A program made the position numbers and the translations under genes. Below, one piece after another: positions 8,366 to 16,355 of a stretch of DNA of 64,000 nucleotides. How positions within the stretch are numbered: position 1 is the stretch's first letter; every line of letters begins with the position of its first letter. The DNA is from Deltaproteobacteria bacterium Ga0077539 (GTDB lineage Bacteria; Myxococcota_A; Polyangia; Polyangiales; Ga0077539), in contig LNEO01000249.1 of the NCBI GenBank assembly GCA_001465015.1, forward strand, positions 25,020-89,019, in the 5' to 3' direction. A model generated the notes under the pieces. That model made no database searches. It saw nothing but the letters and a program-made list of their open reading frames with translations, and was not told where the DNA came from.

Positions 8366-8962
8366 GTGAAACGACTAGCAGCACGCTCTAGAGGCGAAGC
8401 GCGGCCCAGCCCGCGTTCGACCGTGCGATCGGTGGGGCGACGGGCATTTACTCTCATCGAGCTGATGATCGTCGTGGCGATTCTGGGCATTCTCGCGGCG
8501 GTCGCGATTCCTGCCATGATTCGCTACCTGCGCCGCGCCAAGACCACAGAGGCCGTCGACAAGCTCTCGTACATGTACCGAATGGCGTCCGTGTATGCGC
8601 AGTCGCAGCGCTACGGTCGCGGAGTCGGTGGGCCCTCGCTCGGAGTGCAGTTTCCCGCGAGCGCTGGCCCCACTCCGGCGACGGTGGCGCCGGGCATCAA
8701 GGTGGCAGATCCAGCTGGGACGTGGGACACGAGCCAGACCTGGTACGCGCTGGCGTTCGGCTTCGCAGCGGGTGAACCGCACTACTACTCGTACCAGTTC
8801 GACTCCGCCGGGAGCGGTTCGAGCGCTGCGTTTACTGCGCGCGCGCTCGGCGACCTCGACGGGGATGGGTTGCTCTCGACCTTCGAGCGCGCCGCACAAA
8901 TGACCCCGAACCTCGAAGTCCAAGGGTCGATGGGCATCTACATGGAGCGCGAGCTCGAGTGA
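8366..8962 (+). CDS. Type IV pilin-like prepilin, copy 1
   Basis: About 198 residues. It has a prepilin peptidase site RRA-FTLIELMIVVAILGILAAVAIP, with the Glu at position +5 of the mature form and the long hydrophobic helix that packs the pilus core. The GTG at 8366 is preferred: GAGG/CAGG purine-rich sequence precedes it and it lies just downstream of the sigma-54-like promoter; this gives a rather long leader of about 27 residues. A closer GTG at 8423 is possible. The C-terminal part ends with a D-L-D-G-D-G-L loop and a stop after MGIYMERELE. It is closely similar to copy 3 (9763-10302) along its whole length, less so to copy 2. Confidence 0.82.
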   Translation: MKRLAARSRGEARPSPRSTVRSVGRRAFTLIELMIVVAILGILAAVAIPAMIRYLRRAKTTEAVDKLSYMYRMASVYAQSQRYGRGVGGPSLGVQFPASAGPTPATVAPGIKVADPAGTWDTSQTWYALAFGFAAGEPHYYSYQFDSAGSGSSAAFTARALGDLDGDGLLSTFERAAQMTPNLEVQGSMGIYMERELE

Positions 8963-9112
8963 GCGACAATTCTCGTCAGCTCGACTGCCAAAGATTGTCA
9001 CTCCCACATCGGGGCTCGCGTGTGCGCGCGTCTGCTTCGAGCTCGTGACGACGCAGCTTCACTCCTCGCAACGCACGTGCGTTGGCGCTGAGTTATCGAC
9101 CGCACGAAAGCG

Positions 9113-9667
9113 ATGGTAGCGTTGATGCAAATGACCAAACGGCGAGTTCGGCGCGCGGGATTCACGCTGATCGAGTTGATGCTCACCGTCGCGATCCTGG
9201 GGATTCTCTCGGCGATCGCCCTCGTCTCGTTTCGACGCTTCACGCGGCGGGCGCGGACGACGGAGGCCTACAACATGCTCGGCATGATTCGGATGCGACA
9301 GGAGTCGTACCGAAGCGAGTTTTCGCAGTTCGCCGACGTCTCCGGCGCGCTCGGCACCATGTGGCCGGCGACGGTCTCGGCGACGTCGCAGAACTGGTAC
9401 GCAGGAGTGCCCGACGGATGGACGCAGCTTGGCGTTCGGCCCACGGGCAACGTGTATTACCAGTACGCGACGGTCGCTGGGCTGCCCCCGGCGGTTCCTG
9501 CGGTGCCCGGCGCGGCGCCTGCGGACCTCGGGTACTCGTCGCTTCCCCAACAGGATGCGTGGTGGGTCGCGCACGCTCGCGGCGACCTGGACGGCGATGG
9601 GACACAGTCGCTCTTCGAGACGGCGTCGTTTACGAGCAGCATCTACGTCGAGCGCGAGACCGAGTAG
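9113..9667 (+). CDS. Type IV pilin-like prepilin, copy 2 (divergent)
   Basis: About 184 residues with leader RRVRRAG followed by FTLIELMLTVAILGILSAIAL, the prepilin N-methylation/cleavage signature and hydrophobic helix. ATG at 9113, 9125 and 9131 are all possible starts; the last gives a compact 9-residue basic leader. The globular part differs from its neighbours but shares the C-terminal layout (DLDGDG loop, then SIYVERETE), which suggests a common assembly role, perhaps as a minor pilin or pseudopilin. It lies between the two close paralogues in the same orientation. Confidence 0.8.
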   Translation: MVALMQMTKRRVRRAGFTLIELMLTVAILGILSAIALVSFRRFTRRARTTEAYNMLGMIRMRQESYRSEFSQFADVSGALGTMWPATVSATSQNWYAGVPDGWTQLGVRPTGNVYYQYATVAGLPPAVPAVPGAAPADLGYSSLPQQDAWWVAHARGDLDGDGTQSLFETASFTSSIYVERETE

Positions 9668-9669
9668 CT

Positions 9670-9685
9670 CGGCACGAGCATTGCT
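9670..9685 (+). promoter_or_regulatory. Sigma-54 promoter of third pilin-like gene
   Basis: CGGCACGAGCATTGCT fits the sigma-54 consensus almost exactly: GG at -24 and GC at -12, separated by 10 nt. It begins 3 nt after the preceding stop codon and lies about 80 nt before the ATG at 9763. In Myxococcus, pilA transcription is known to depend on sigma-54 and the activator PilR, so the pattern agrees with the gene. Confidence 0.65.
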
Positions 9686-9762
9686 CTGTGTATCTCCCAG
9701 AAGCGGTTCCCATTCACGGGACTGTTCGTGCCACACCCCCTCCACACCCAGAGGTCTCTTTC

Positions 9763-10302
9763 ATGAAGTCGTTGCTGAAGCGCACGCGTCGCGGATTCAC
9801 CCTCATCGAGCTGATGATCGTCGTCGCCATTCTCGGCATTCTCGCCGCGGTCGCGATCCCGGCGATGATCAAGTATCTCCGCCGCGCCAAGACCACGGAA
9901 GCCGTCGACAAGCTCGCGTTTCTCTACCGCTCGTCGAGCACCTACGCGACCGGCGAGCGCGTCAACCGCGGCATCGCGGCGGCCGCTCTCGCGCCGCAGT
10001 TTCCGGCCTCTTCAGCGGTCACGCCCGCCACTGTCGCCGCCGGCATTCGCGTGACCGACCCGCCGGGTACCTGGGACGCCCCGACCTGGCAGGCGCTCGA
10101 CTTCGCCATCGCCGATCCGCACTATTACAGCTTCGAGTACACCTCGACCGGTGTCGGTGGCGCTGCGCAGTTCACGGCCCGCGCGCTCGGCAACCTCGAC
10201 GGCGACGCCACCAACTCGACCTTCGAGCGTGCCGGCGCCCTCAACGCGCAAAACGAGATGTACGGCTCGCCCGGCATCTACATGGAGAACGAGCTCGAGT
10301 GA
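9763..10302 (+). CDS. Type IV pilin-like major prepilin, copy 3
   Basis: A 179-residue prepilin. The leader MKSLLKRTRRG precedes FTLIELMIVVAILGILAAVAIP, so cleavage after Gly exposes Phe1 with Glu5, the classical arrangement. An AGAGG site sits 8 nt before the ATG and a sigma-54 promoter lies upstream. Of the three copies this has the best leader, ribosome site and promoter, so it is the best candidate for an abundant pilin. No assembly ATPase, secretin or prepilin peptidase lies in the window. The pilus could serve twitching motility, or these could be pseudopilins; the sequence does not decide. Confidence 0.87.
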   Translation: MKSLLKRTRRGFTLIELMIVVAILGILAAVAIPAMIKYLRRAKTTEAVDKLAFLYRSSSTYATGERVNRGIAAAALAPQFPASSAVTPATVAAGIRVTDPPGTWDAPTWQALDFAIADPHYYSFEYTSTGVGGAAQFTARALGNLDGDATNSTFERAGALNAQNEMYGSPGIYMENELE

Positions 10303-10342
10303 GCGCCGTCCGCGCCGCGCGCTGAGCGCGACCGGTCGAACC

Positions 10343-10376
10343 CGAGGGCGGAGCATCGCGAGGTGACCCGCCCTCG
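10343..10376. terminator. Hairpin between convergent genes
   Basis: CGAGGGCGG (10343-10351) pairs perfectly with CCGCCCTCG (10368-10376) across a 16-nt loop, between the convergent pilin and NYN genes. There is only a short T-rich stretch after it, so it may act as a bidirectional terminator or a 3'-end stabiliser. Confidence 0.45.
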
Positions 10377-10402
10377 CTGCATTTGTGGGGGACGATCGGC
10401 GA

Positions 10403-11278
10403 CTACGCCTTCGGACCGAACGCCGTCACGACGTAACCGCCGGACTTTTCGTCGCGGATCACCTCGAGGAGCGCGCGCTTCTTTGCGTCCTCGAGCAGCT
10501 CCGAAAACGATCGATACCCATGAAATCGCTCGTTGAACTCGGGGCGCTTTCGCTTGAGCGTCTCTTTGACGAGCGAGCCGTGCAGCGCGCCGTCGCGATC
10601 TTGAAAGAGCGCCTCGACCACGTCGAGCACCAGATCGAGCGCCTCGCGCTGTCGATCCGCGATCGACTGCGGCGCGGCTGTGGCGCTCGCTGTGGCGTCG
10701 CCTTCGCTCTTGGCTCCCTCTGGCTTCGCGTGGGAAGCAGGCGCCTCTTTTGGCCTTTGCGCAGGCGGAGCGACGCTGCGTCGGGCGCTCTCGCGCTTCT
10801 TGCGAACGAGGTCGTCGTAGTAGATGAACTCGTCGCAGTTATCGATGAAGAGGTGGCTCGAGCTCGACTTGACGCCGAGCCCGATCACGCGCTTGTCGTT
10901 CTCGCGGAGCTTGCTGACGAGCGGTGAAAAGTCGCTGTCGCCCGAGATGATCACGAACGTGTCGATGTGCTTCTTGCCCCAGCACAGATCGAGCGCGTCG
11001 ACGACGAGGCGAATGTCCGCCGAGTTCTTGCCGGAGTAGCTCACGTGCGGGATGTCGATCATCTCGAACGCCGCTTCGTGCATCGCTCGCTTGGCTTGTC
11101 GGTAGCGCTCCCAGTCCGAGTAGGCCTTCTTGACGACGACCTTGCCCTTGTCGAGCAGGCGCTCGAGGCAGAGCTGAATGTCGAAGTCGTCGTAGCGCGC
11201 GTCGCGCGCGCCGATCGCGACGTTTTCGTAGTCGCAGAAGATGGCCATGTTCGCGGCGCCGTCAGGTCGTTCGCTCAT
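10403..11278 (-). CDS. NYN-domain putative ribonuclease with C-terminal OST-HTH/LOTUS domain
   Basis: A 291-residue protein. The N-terminal NYN (PIN-like) nuclease domain shows the acidic residues expected for metal binding: FCDYENVAIG near residue 14, SADIRLVVDAL and IISGDSDFSPLV. A low-complexity Ala/Pro/Lys linker (about residues 165-205) leads to an OST-HTH/LOTUS-type winged helix at about residues 210-290 ending FSELLEDAKKRALLEVI...GGYVVT. This LabA-like architecture is widespread in bacteria and is thought to act on RNA. The start codon at 11278 begins MSERPDGAANMAIFCDYEN; longer starts add Arg-rich non-conserved sequence. Confidence 0.85.
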   Translation of the reverse strand: MSERPDGAANMAIFCDYENVAIGARDARYDDFDIQLCLERLLDKGKVVVKKAYSDWERYRQAKRAMHEAAFEMIDIPHVSYSGKNSADIRLVVDALDLCWGKKHIDTFVIISGDSDFSPLVSKLRENDKRVIGLGVKSSSSHLFIDNCDEFIYYDDLVRKKRESARRSVAPPAQRPKEAPASHAKPEGAKSEGDATASATAAPQSIADRQREALDLVLDVVEALFQDRDGALHGSLVKETLKRKRPEFNERFHGYRSFSELLEDAKKRALLEVIRDEKSGGYVVTAFGPKA

Positions 11279-11318
11279 CGGTCGCGAACGGTACCACTCG
11301 CCGCCGGATCCGCCGAAG

Positions 11319-12932
11319 TTACCGGCGCCTGCGCTTCGTCGTGGTGAGCGCGAGGGCCGCGATCGCCGCGCACACGAGGGTGTGCCGCGCCTCACGCGAG
11401 CGCGCAGGAGTGCTGCAGCCGCAGCCGGCTGGCATCGGCGGCGCGCGTCCTGCGTCGACGAGCACTCCGCTGTCCGACGCCGCCGCGTCGGTCGAGGTCT
11501 GAGCGTCGGAGATCACATCGCTGGACGCGACTACGTCCGGCGTCGCGCTGGCGTCGCCCGCGTCTCTCGCTCCGCCGTCTCCGGGGTCGCACGCGTCGCC
11601 GATGCGGTTGTTGTCTCGGTCGGCCTGGTCTGCGTTGGCGACGGTGGGGCAGTTGTCGCAGGCGTTGCCGACGCGGTCGCGATCGGTGTCTTGCTGCTCG
11701 GGATCCGAGAGCAGCGGGCAGACATCCATTCCGTCTGGAACGCCGTCGTTGTCCGAATCCCGGTCGCGAATGTCCGGCGTCCCGTCCATGTCCGCGTCGC
11801 CGACGCCCTCGCGCGCGTCGGGCAACCCGTCGTTGTCCGAATCGGTGTCGCGCGCGTCGGGCGCTCCGTCCATGTCCGAGTCGACGAGGGGGCTGTAGAT
11901 ATCCCCGCCGTGTTCGGCGGTGTCCGACACGCCGTCGTTGTCGGAGTCGGTGTCGCGATAGTCCGGCGTTCCGTCGCGGTCGGTGTCGATCGGCGGCGTC
12001 GCCGGATCGAGGTCGCCGGCTTCGAATCCGTCGAGGATTCCGTCGTTGTCCGTGTCTCCGTCGAGGTCGTCGGTGATGCCGTCGCGATCGAGGTCGCCCG
12101 TGCCCTCGACGCTGCTCGGAATGGGGTCGTGCGCGGTCGCGCCCACCCATGCAAAGACGTTGCGGAGCAGGACGTCGTTGTTGTTTCCGCGAGTGAGTCC
12201 GGCGGAGCCGCAGCCAGGGACGCTCAAGCTGGCGAAGTGCTCTTCGTCGCCGAAGGACACGGCGCGTCCGGCGAGGGGCGTCGTCGCCGCGAGGTCGATC
12301 ATCATGCCGTTGGGGCCGCGAGAGTTCGAAGACAGCACTCGCGCGGCGGGGTCTGGCGATATGAACGCGCAGTTGAACCCGGTGAAATACGGCGTCACCG
12401 TGCCAAACGGCCCGGTGAGCACAGGGTTTCCCGCGGCAGGAGCGAGCGTGACCGAGTTCTCCCCGACGCACGGCCCCGAGCCCGCGAAGAACGTCGCCGC
12501 TGCGTTCTGAAAGGAGACGAACCCGACGCCTTGCCGCGCGTACGCACCGAACGCGCGCAGCTCTTCGACCTGCGGCATCGGACTGTACGGGTTGAGCACG
12601 AGAAGGTCCGCGCCGTCGAGCACTTCGGGGCGCAGCTCGTTGAAGGGCGGACCGAAGACGAACTCGATGCGAACGACGCCGCTCGGCCCGAAGTTCATCG
12701 GATCACGAAGCGAGGCGCGCGCCTGCGCGTACCATTGGTCTTCGTTGAAGCTGAAGGTCTGACCGCCGAGCATCGCGCTGCACGCCAACGATAGAGAGCG
12801 CGACGGAGCGCGGAGCACGACGCGGCGGGTCTGCGCGGCGGCGGGCTCTGTCTCGAGCATCGCGGCGCACGCGATGGACAGGAGCGCGAGCGTCCGAGCG
12901 GCGCGCTGGCGCAAAGGCGTCGAAGGGCTCAT
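11319..12932 (-). CDS. Secreted protein with calcium-binding TSP3-like repeats and MYXO-CTERM-like anchor
   Basis: A 537-residue exported protein. A signal peptide (hydrophobic core then EPAAAQ) starts at 12932. The N-terminal 250 residues form an unrecognised domain. Residues about 270-450 are thrombospondin type 3-like repeats rich in D-x-D-x-D-G motifs (DRDGITDDLDGDTDNDGI, DTDSDNDGVSD, RDRDSDNDGVPDG), which bind calcium in the family. The C-terminus has the MYXO-CTERM pattern: GCGCS, a hydrophobic stretch (LVCAAIAALALTT) and a final K-R-R-R-R, implying sorting to the cell surface. It is transcribed towards the NYN gene with a 40-nt gap. Confidence 0.8.
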   Translation of the reverse strand: MSPSTPLRQRAARTLALLSIACAAMLETEPAAAQTRRVVLRAPSRSLSLACSAMLGGQTFSFNEDQWYAQARASLRDPMNFGPSGVVRIEFVFGPPFNELRPEVLDGADLLVLNPYSPMPQVEELRAFGAYARQGVGFVSFQNAAATFFAGSGPCVGENSVTLAPAAGNPVLTGPFGTVTPYFTGFNCAFISPDPAARVLSSNSRGPNGMMIDLAATTPLAGRAVSFGDEEHFASLSVPGCGSAGLTRGNNNDVLLRNVFAWVGATAHDPIPSSVEGTGDLDRDGITDDLDGDTDNDGILDGFEAGDLDPATPPIDTDRDGTPDYRDTDSDNDGVSDTAEHGGDIYSPLVDSDMDGAPDARDTDSDNDGLPDAREGVGDADMDGTPDIRDRDSDNDGVPDGMDVCPLLSDPEQQDTDRDRVGNACDNCPTVANADQADRDNNRIGDACDPGDGGARDAGDASATPDVVASSDVISDAQTSTDAAASDSGVLVDAGRAPPMPAGCGCSTPARSREARHTLVCAAIAALALTTTKRRRR

Positions 12933-13016
12933 TGGCTGCGATGGTATCGCAATTCGGCTTCTCGCTGGTGCGGCGACAGCGTTGAAAATATGTGCGCTGT
13001 CGCGCTGCGCGAGGCC

Positions 13017-13754
13017 TCAGCGGGCCGCGCGGTAGGCGGCGTCGCGCCATGCGACGAGGTCGGAGAACTCGCGGGCGAGCGACGCGTCGGCCCAGGCGCG
13101 CCTGACCGCGGGGCCGAGATGAATGTGCGGCGCGTCGACGGGTTCGACCGCTTGCAGCACGGTAGCGACGAGGATGTCTGTCGCCGTGAGCGTCTCGCGT
13201 GTCGGCGGGCGCTGGAGGTCGACCTCGTCGCGCAGGGTCACGAGCGTCTTGCGGAGCGTCTCGATGTCGTCTCGCTCTTTGCCGAGCGAGGCTCCGTGCT
13301 TCTTCGCGAGGTACTTCGCTCCGAGCGCCGAGACAGGCGCGGCGAGGCCAGCCATCCACGCGGGGACCGCCGCCGTGGCGCTCTCTTTGAGCGCCTCGGG
13401 ATCCGCGAGGATGCGCGAGGTGACGCGGGCGCGCGTCGCGTGAAGGGCGGGTTCGATCGTCGCAGCGAGCTCGCGGCTGGACGCGATGTTCGCGATCAGC
13501 GGGCGCGCGCTGCCGCGGTCGCTGCGCTCGATGATCGCGAGCGAGTCCATGTACCGCTCACCAGCGTCGTCGATGAACAGCGGGACGGACGCTTTTTGTC
13601 CCGATGGCGGACGAGCCTTCGCCCGCAAAAGCGGCTCTCCGAGCATCGGAACGTGTTCGTGATACCGATACGCGACGCGGTGGTGATCGAGCGCCCATCG
13701 CGCCCGCTCGGTCCACGGCGAATACGCGAGCCCATACAAATGCGCGCCTGCCAT
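13017..13754 (-). CDS. Glutathione S-transferase-like protein
   Basis: A 245-residue protein with an N-terminal thioredoxin-like domain (LYGLAYSPWTERARWAL, then VPLFIDDAGERYMDSLAIIER) and an all-helical C-terminal domain, the usual GST layout. SMDSL/YMDSLAII corresponds to the glutathione-binding cis-Pro/Glu-Ser region (here P-L-F then D-S). The usual catalytic Ser/Cys region reads YSPWTER. Function is likely glutathione- or related thiol-dependent detoxification, or a non-catalytic role. I chose the ATG at 13754 because the sequence before it overlaps the divergent gene and lacks family similarity. Confidence 0.65.
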   Translation of the reverse strand: MAGAHLYGLAYSPWTERARWALDHHRVAYRYHEHVPMLGEPLLRAKARPPSGQKASVPLFIDDAGERYMDSLAIIERSDRGSARPLIANIASSRELAATIEPALHATRARVTSRILADPEALKESATAAVPAWMAGLAAPVSALGAKYLAKKHGASLGKERDDIETLRKTLVTLRDEVDLQRPPTRETLTATDILVATVLQAVEPVDAPHIHLGPAVRRAWADASLAREFSDLVAWRDAAYRAAR

Positions 13755-13875
13755 CGTGACGGGCGAGGGTGCCACGAACGGCTTCGCTCGGCCTGCCAAC
13801 GAGCACGCAAATCCTGTCTCGAGTCCCGACTCCGAGTCGACGCGAAGGCTGGACTCGTGTTTCAACGGACAGACC

Positions 13876-14832
13876 ATGAATCTTGCTCCTCGGGTCGTCG
13901 CGGTTGGACTGATCGGGCTCGTCGCGTGCGGACCGAGGACGGCGTCCGATCGCGGCGTCGCCGCGGACTCTGCTGTGATCGACGCGAGCGCGTGCCGCGG
14001 CGCAGGGGCTCCTCGATCGATGCTCGACCTTCGCTATCACGCGATCGCGGGGGTCGATCCGAATCTGCTCAGCCTCGACTTGTATCTTCCGTCGATCGCC
14101 GAAGGGTGCGCGCCTCCTCCGCTCGTCGTGTACGTCCACGGAGGAGGGTGGACCGTCGGCGACAAGCGGAGCCAGATCGCGACGAAGGTCGCGTACTTCG
14201 CCGCCGAAGGGGTGGCGTTTGCGTCCGTGAACTATCGCCTCTCGCCGTCGAGGACTATGTCGATGGGCGTGCAGTATCCCACACACAATCAAGACGTCGC
14301 GCGGGCGATCGCGTGGCTACGCGAGCGGGCGGGGATGTATCGCTATCGCGCCGAGCGAATTACGCTCTTCGGTCACTCGGCGGGCGCGGGGATCGCGACG
14401 CTCGTCGGGACCGATCCGCAGTTTCTCTCGGAGCACGGGAGGACGCTGGCGGATCTGAGCTGCGTGGCGTCGCTCGACACCGAGGCGTACGACATCCCGT
14501 CGCAGATCGCCGAAGGGGGAAGCAGCGAGATGATCTATCGCAACGCGTTTGGCTCGGATTCGATGGTGTGGACGCGGGCGTCGCCGCTGCTCAACGGGAC
14601 GCTCCGCGCGTCCAACCGCCTCCCGCCCTTTCTGGTCGTCACCCGGGGAGCGGCTTCGCGTCGCGCGCTGAGCCAGCGCTTCGTCGACGCGATCAACGCG
14701 GCGGGCTCGATGGCGACGGTTCACATCGCCGATCCTCTGACGCACGAGGGCGTCAACGACGCGATCGGAGAGCGAAGCGACGCCGTCGTGATGCCCGTGT
14801 TCGGGCCGTTCATCGAGCGCTGCGCGCGCTGA
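13876..14832 (+). CDS. Alpha/beta-hydrolase (esterase/lipase-like) lipoprotein
   Basis: A 318-residue lipoprotein: the N-terminus VVAVGLIGLVACGP has a clear lipobox (LVAC). The catalytic domain resembles BD-FAE/HSL-type esterases: oxyanion motif VYVHGGGWTVGDKR, nucleophile motif LFGHSAGAGIATLVG (Ser), and a probable catalytic His in PLTHEGVNDAIG near the C-terminus. It probably hydrolyses esters at the outer membrane or in the periplasm. The start is the ATG at 13876; the divergent GST-like gene starts 121 nt away. Confidence 0.82.
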   Translation: MNLAPRVVAVGLIGLVACGPRTASDRGVAADSAVIDASACRGAGAPRSMLDLRYHAIAGVDPNLLSLDLYLPSIAEGCAPPPLVVYVHGGGWTVGDKRSQIATKVAYFAAEGVAFASVNYRLSPSRTMSMGVQYPTHNQDVARAIAWLRERAGMYRYRAERITLFGHSAGAGIATLVGTDPQFLSEHGRTLADLSCVASLDTEAYDIPSQIAEGGSSEMIYRNAFGSDSMVWTRASPLLNGTLRASNRLPPFLVVTRGAASRRALSQRFVDAINAAGSMATVHIADPLTHEGVNDAIGERSDAVVMPVFGPFIERCAR

Positions 14833-14924
14833 GCGGGGCAACGGGGGCGATCCATGGGATCGACGCAGGAATCGTGCGCCCGACTCGTCGTCGGGACGCG
14901 CGCGACGTACCATCATCGCCCGCG

Positions 14925-15686
14925 ATGATGGTTTGGTATGTGAGCTCGCCGTTGTTCGTGTTGGTCGCCCTGGTGGTGATGGTCCGGCACTGGCGAAGAG
15001 AGTTCGCGACGATTTCGTATCGAGACGCGAATCTGCTCGCGACGATGCCCGTGACTCGGGTTGATGCGCTGAAGCCGGGGCTCGTGAAGCTCGTCGGCGT
15101 GGCGAAGGCCGAGCAAGGCGTGATGAGCTACTACGAGCGCCAGCCCTGCGTGCTGCACCGTCGCGTGGTGAGCACGGTGAGCGGGTACCGTCGGGTCGGA
15201 CGGGTCACCTACGCAGAGACGTTTCAGACCCACGAGTGGACGGCGGTTCCCTTTCAGCTCGACGACGGGACGGGAACGCTCTGGGTCGACGCGCGGGTCG
15301 GCGGGACGCGCGTCGATTACGAGCTCGGGACCAGCGACGAGACCAGCGACGTGCAGGAGCAGTACATTCGTCTGGGAGATCGCGTCACCGTGATCGGCGA
15401 GATCGAAATGCTCTCGAGCGATGGCGGCTATCGCAACGCGGCTCATTCGAGAGACGCCTCGCAATACGCGCGGTTTCGTGGCCCCGTTCTGGTCTCGTGG
15501 AGGACCGACGCCGAGTTTCAACCGAAGGTGTTGCCGCCGTGGCCGGCGATGTTGTTGGCGGCGGTCGGGATCATCGGACTCTCAGCGGCCGCGTGGGATG
15601 GCCACTTGATGATGGTGGCGATCGCCTCCTGCGCGAGCATGGTGATGGGCGCGGTGGCGATGGCGAACCTCGGGCGCTTCGGTTGA
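14925..15686 (+). CDS. Membrane protein with GIDE-like domain
   Basis: A 253-residue protein with an N-terminal transmembrane helix (MMVWYVSSPLFVLVALVVMV) and two C-terminal ones (MLLAAVGIIGLSAAAW and MMVAIASCASMVMGAVAMA). The middle resembles the bacterial GIDE ('E3 ubiquitin ligase') domain, named after mitochondrial Mulan/MAPL: LVKLVGVAKAEQGVMSYYE, PCVLHRRVVS, then PFQLDDGTGTLWVDARVGG. No RING finger is present, so the ubiquitin ligase name does not apply in bacteria; the role is unknown. Two adjacent ATGs (14925 and 14928) are equivalent starts. It converges with trmY, leaving 9 nt between stops. Confidence 0.65.
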   Translation: MMVWYVSSPLFVLVALVVMVRHWRREFATISYRDANLLATMPVTRVDALKPGLVKLVGVAKAEQGVMSYYERQPCVLHRRVVSTVSGYRRVGRVTYAETFQTHEWTAVPFQLDDGTGTLWVDARVGGTRVDYELGTSDETSDVQEQYIRLGDRVTVIGEIEMLSSDGGYRNAAHSRDASQYARFRGPVLVSWRTDAEFQPKVLPPWPAMLLAAVGIIGLSAAAWDGHLMMVAIASCASMVMGAVAMANLGRFG

Positions 15687-15695
15687 ACAAGCGCG

Positions 15696-16346
15696 CTATG
15701 ACGTGGACGTGGACGCTGCGACGCCACGTTGATCGAGCTCGTTCGAAACGATGGTGATCGCGTCCTCGGTGTGCACGCTGAGCGGACCGAGGCCGAGGCG
15801 CGTCGCGCGGCGGGCGTCCAGAAGGGCGCGAGTCTCCTCGCCGAACCCCCGATGATCGCCGAGCACGAACGCCAACGGTCCGTCTGGAAGCAGCGACTGT
15901 CGAAGCGATGGCGCTCCCTCTTCGAGGACGAACGTCGAGCAGGGCCCGAGCCAGTCGAGCGCGACGTCGAGCCCGCCGTCTCGAACGCTGACGCCGGGCT
16001 TCACCTCGGCGCCGTCCGATGAAGGCACGATCGAGAGCGACTTCTTCACCAGCGACGCGAGGCTTCGCTCGTCAGGTCGCAAGAATTTCGCCGTCGCTCC
16101 GTCGATTCGTAGCGTCCTCGGCGCGCGTGCTCCGCCGAGCAGCACGAGCAAGATCGCGGTGTCCCGTCGAACGCCGTGCGACAGGAGGAGCGCCGCGCGC
16201 ACGCACCGCAGCAACACGTCGATGCGCCCGCTGGTGCTGGGGATGTCATCGATCGAGAACTCCCCGGACGCGAGGGCGTTGGCTCCGACGACGACGAACG
16301 CGCGCGCAACAGGCGCGGCGTTGGCGACGAGATCGCGTTGGTTCAC
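15696..16346 (-). CDS. trmY: TrmY-like tRNA pseudouridine N1-methyltransferase (SPOUT family)
   Basis: A 216-residue protein matching the TrmY family: ARAFVVVGANALASGEFSIDDIP, SGRIDVLLRCVRAALLLSHGVRRD, FLRPDERSLASLVKKSL and the C-terminal SAM-binding knot region FVLGDHRGFGEE followed by LGLGPLSVHTEDAITIVSNELD. In archaea TrmY methylates pseudouridine 54 of tRNA to m1-pseudouridine. Bacteria normally have ribothymidine at position 54, so the bacterial substrate is uncertain. The start codon is GTG. It follows the 955-residue membrane protein by 9 nt on the same strand, so they are probably co-transcribed. Confidence 0.82.
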   Translation of the reverse strand: MNQRDLVANAAPVARAFVVVGANALASGEFSIDDIPSTSGRIDVLLRCVRAALLLSHGVRRDTAILLVLLGGARAPRTLRIDGATAKFLRPDERSLASLVKKSLSIVPSSDGAEVKPGVSVRDGGLDVALDWLGPCSTFVLEEGAPSLRQSLLPDGPLAFVLGDHRGFGEETRALLDARRATRLGLGPLSVHTEDAITIVSNELDQRGVAASTSTS

Positions 16347-16355
16347 AGGCGAGCG

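Noticed and set aside
9043..9100. Sigma-54 promoter before pilin copy 2
   Set aside because: The closest candidate (GCACGTGCGTTGG) has wrong bases at the critical -24 G and -12 C positions.
12990..14924. Long upstream extension of the GIDE-like gene
   Set aside because: It overlaps the GST-like and hydrolase genes and is Arg-rich; the real start is the ATG at 14925.
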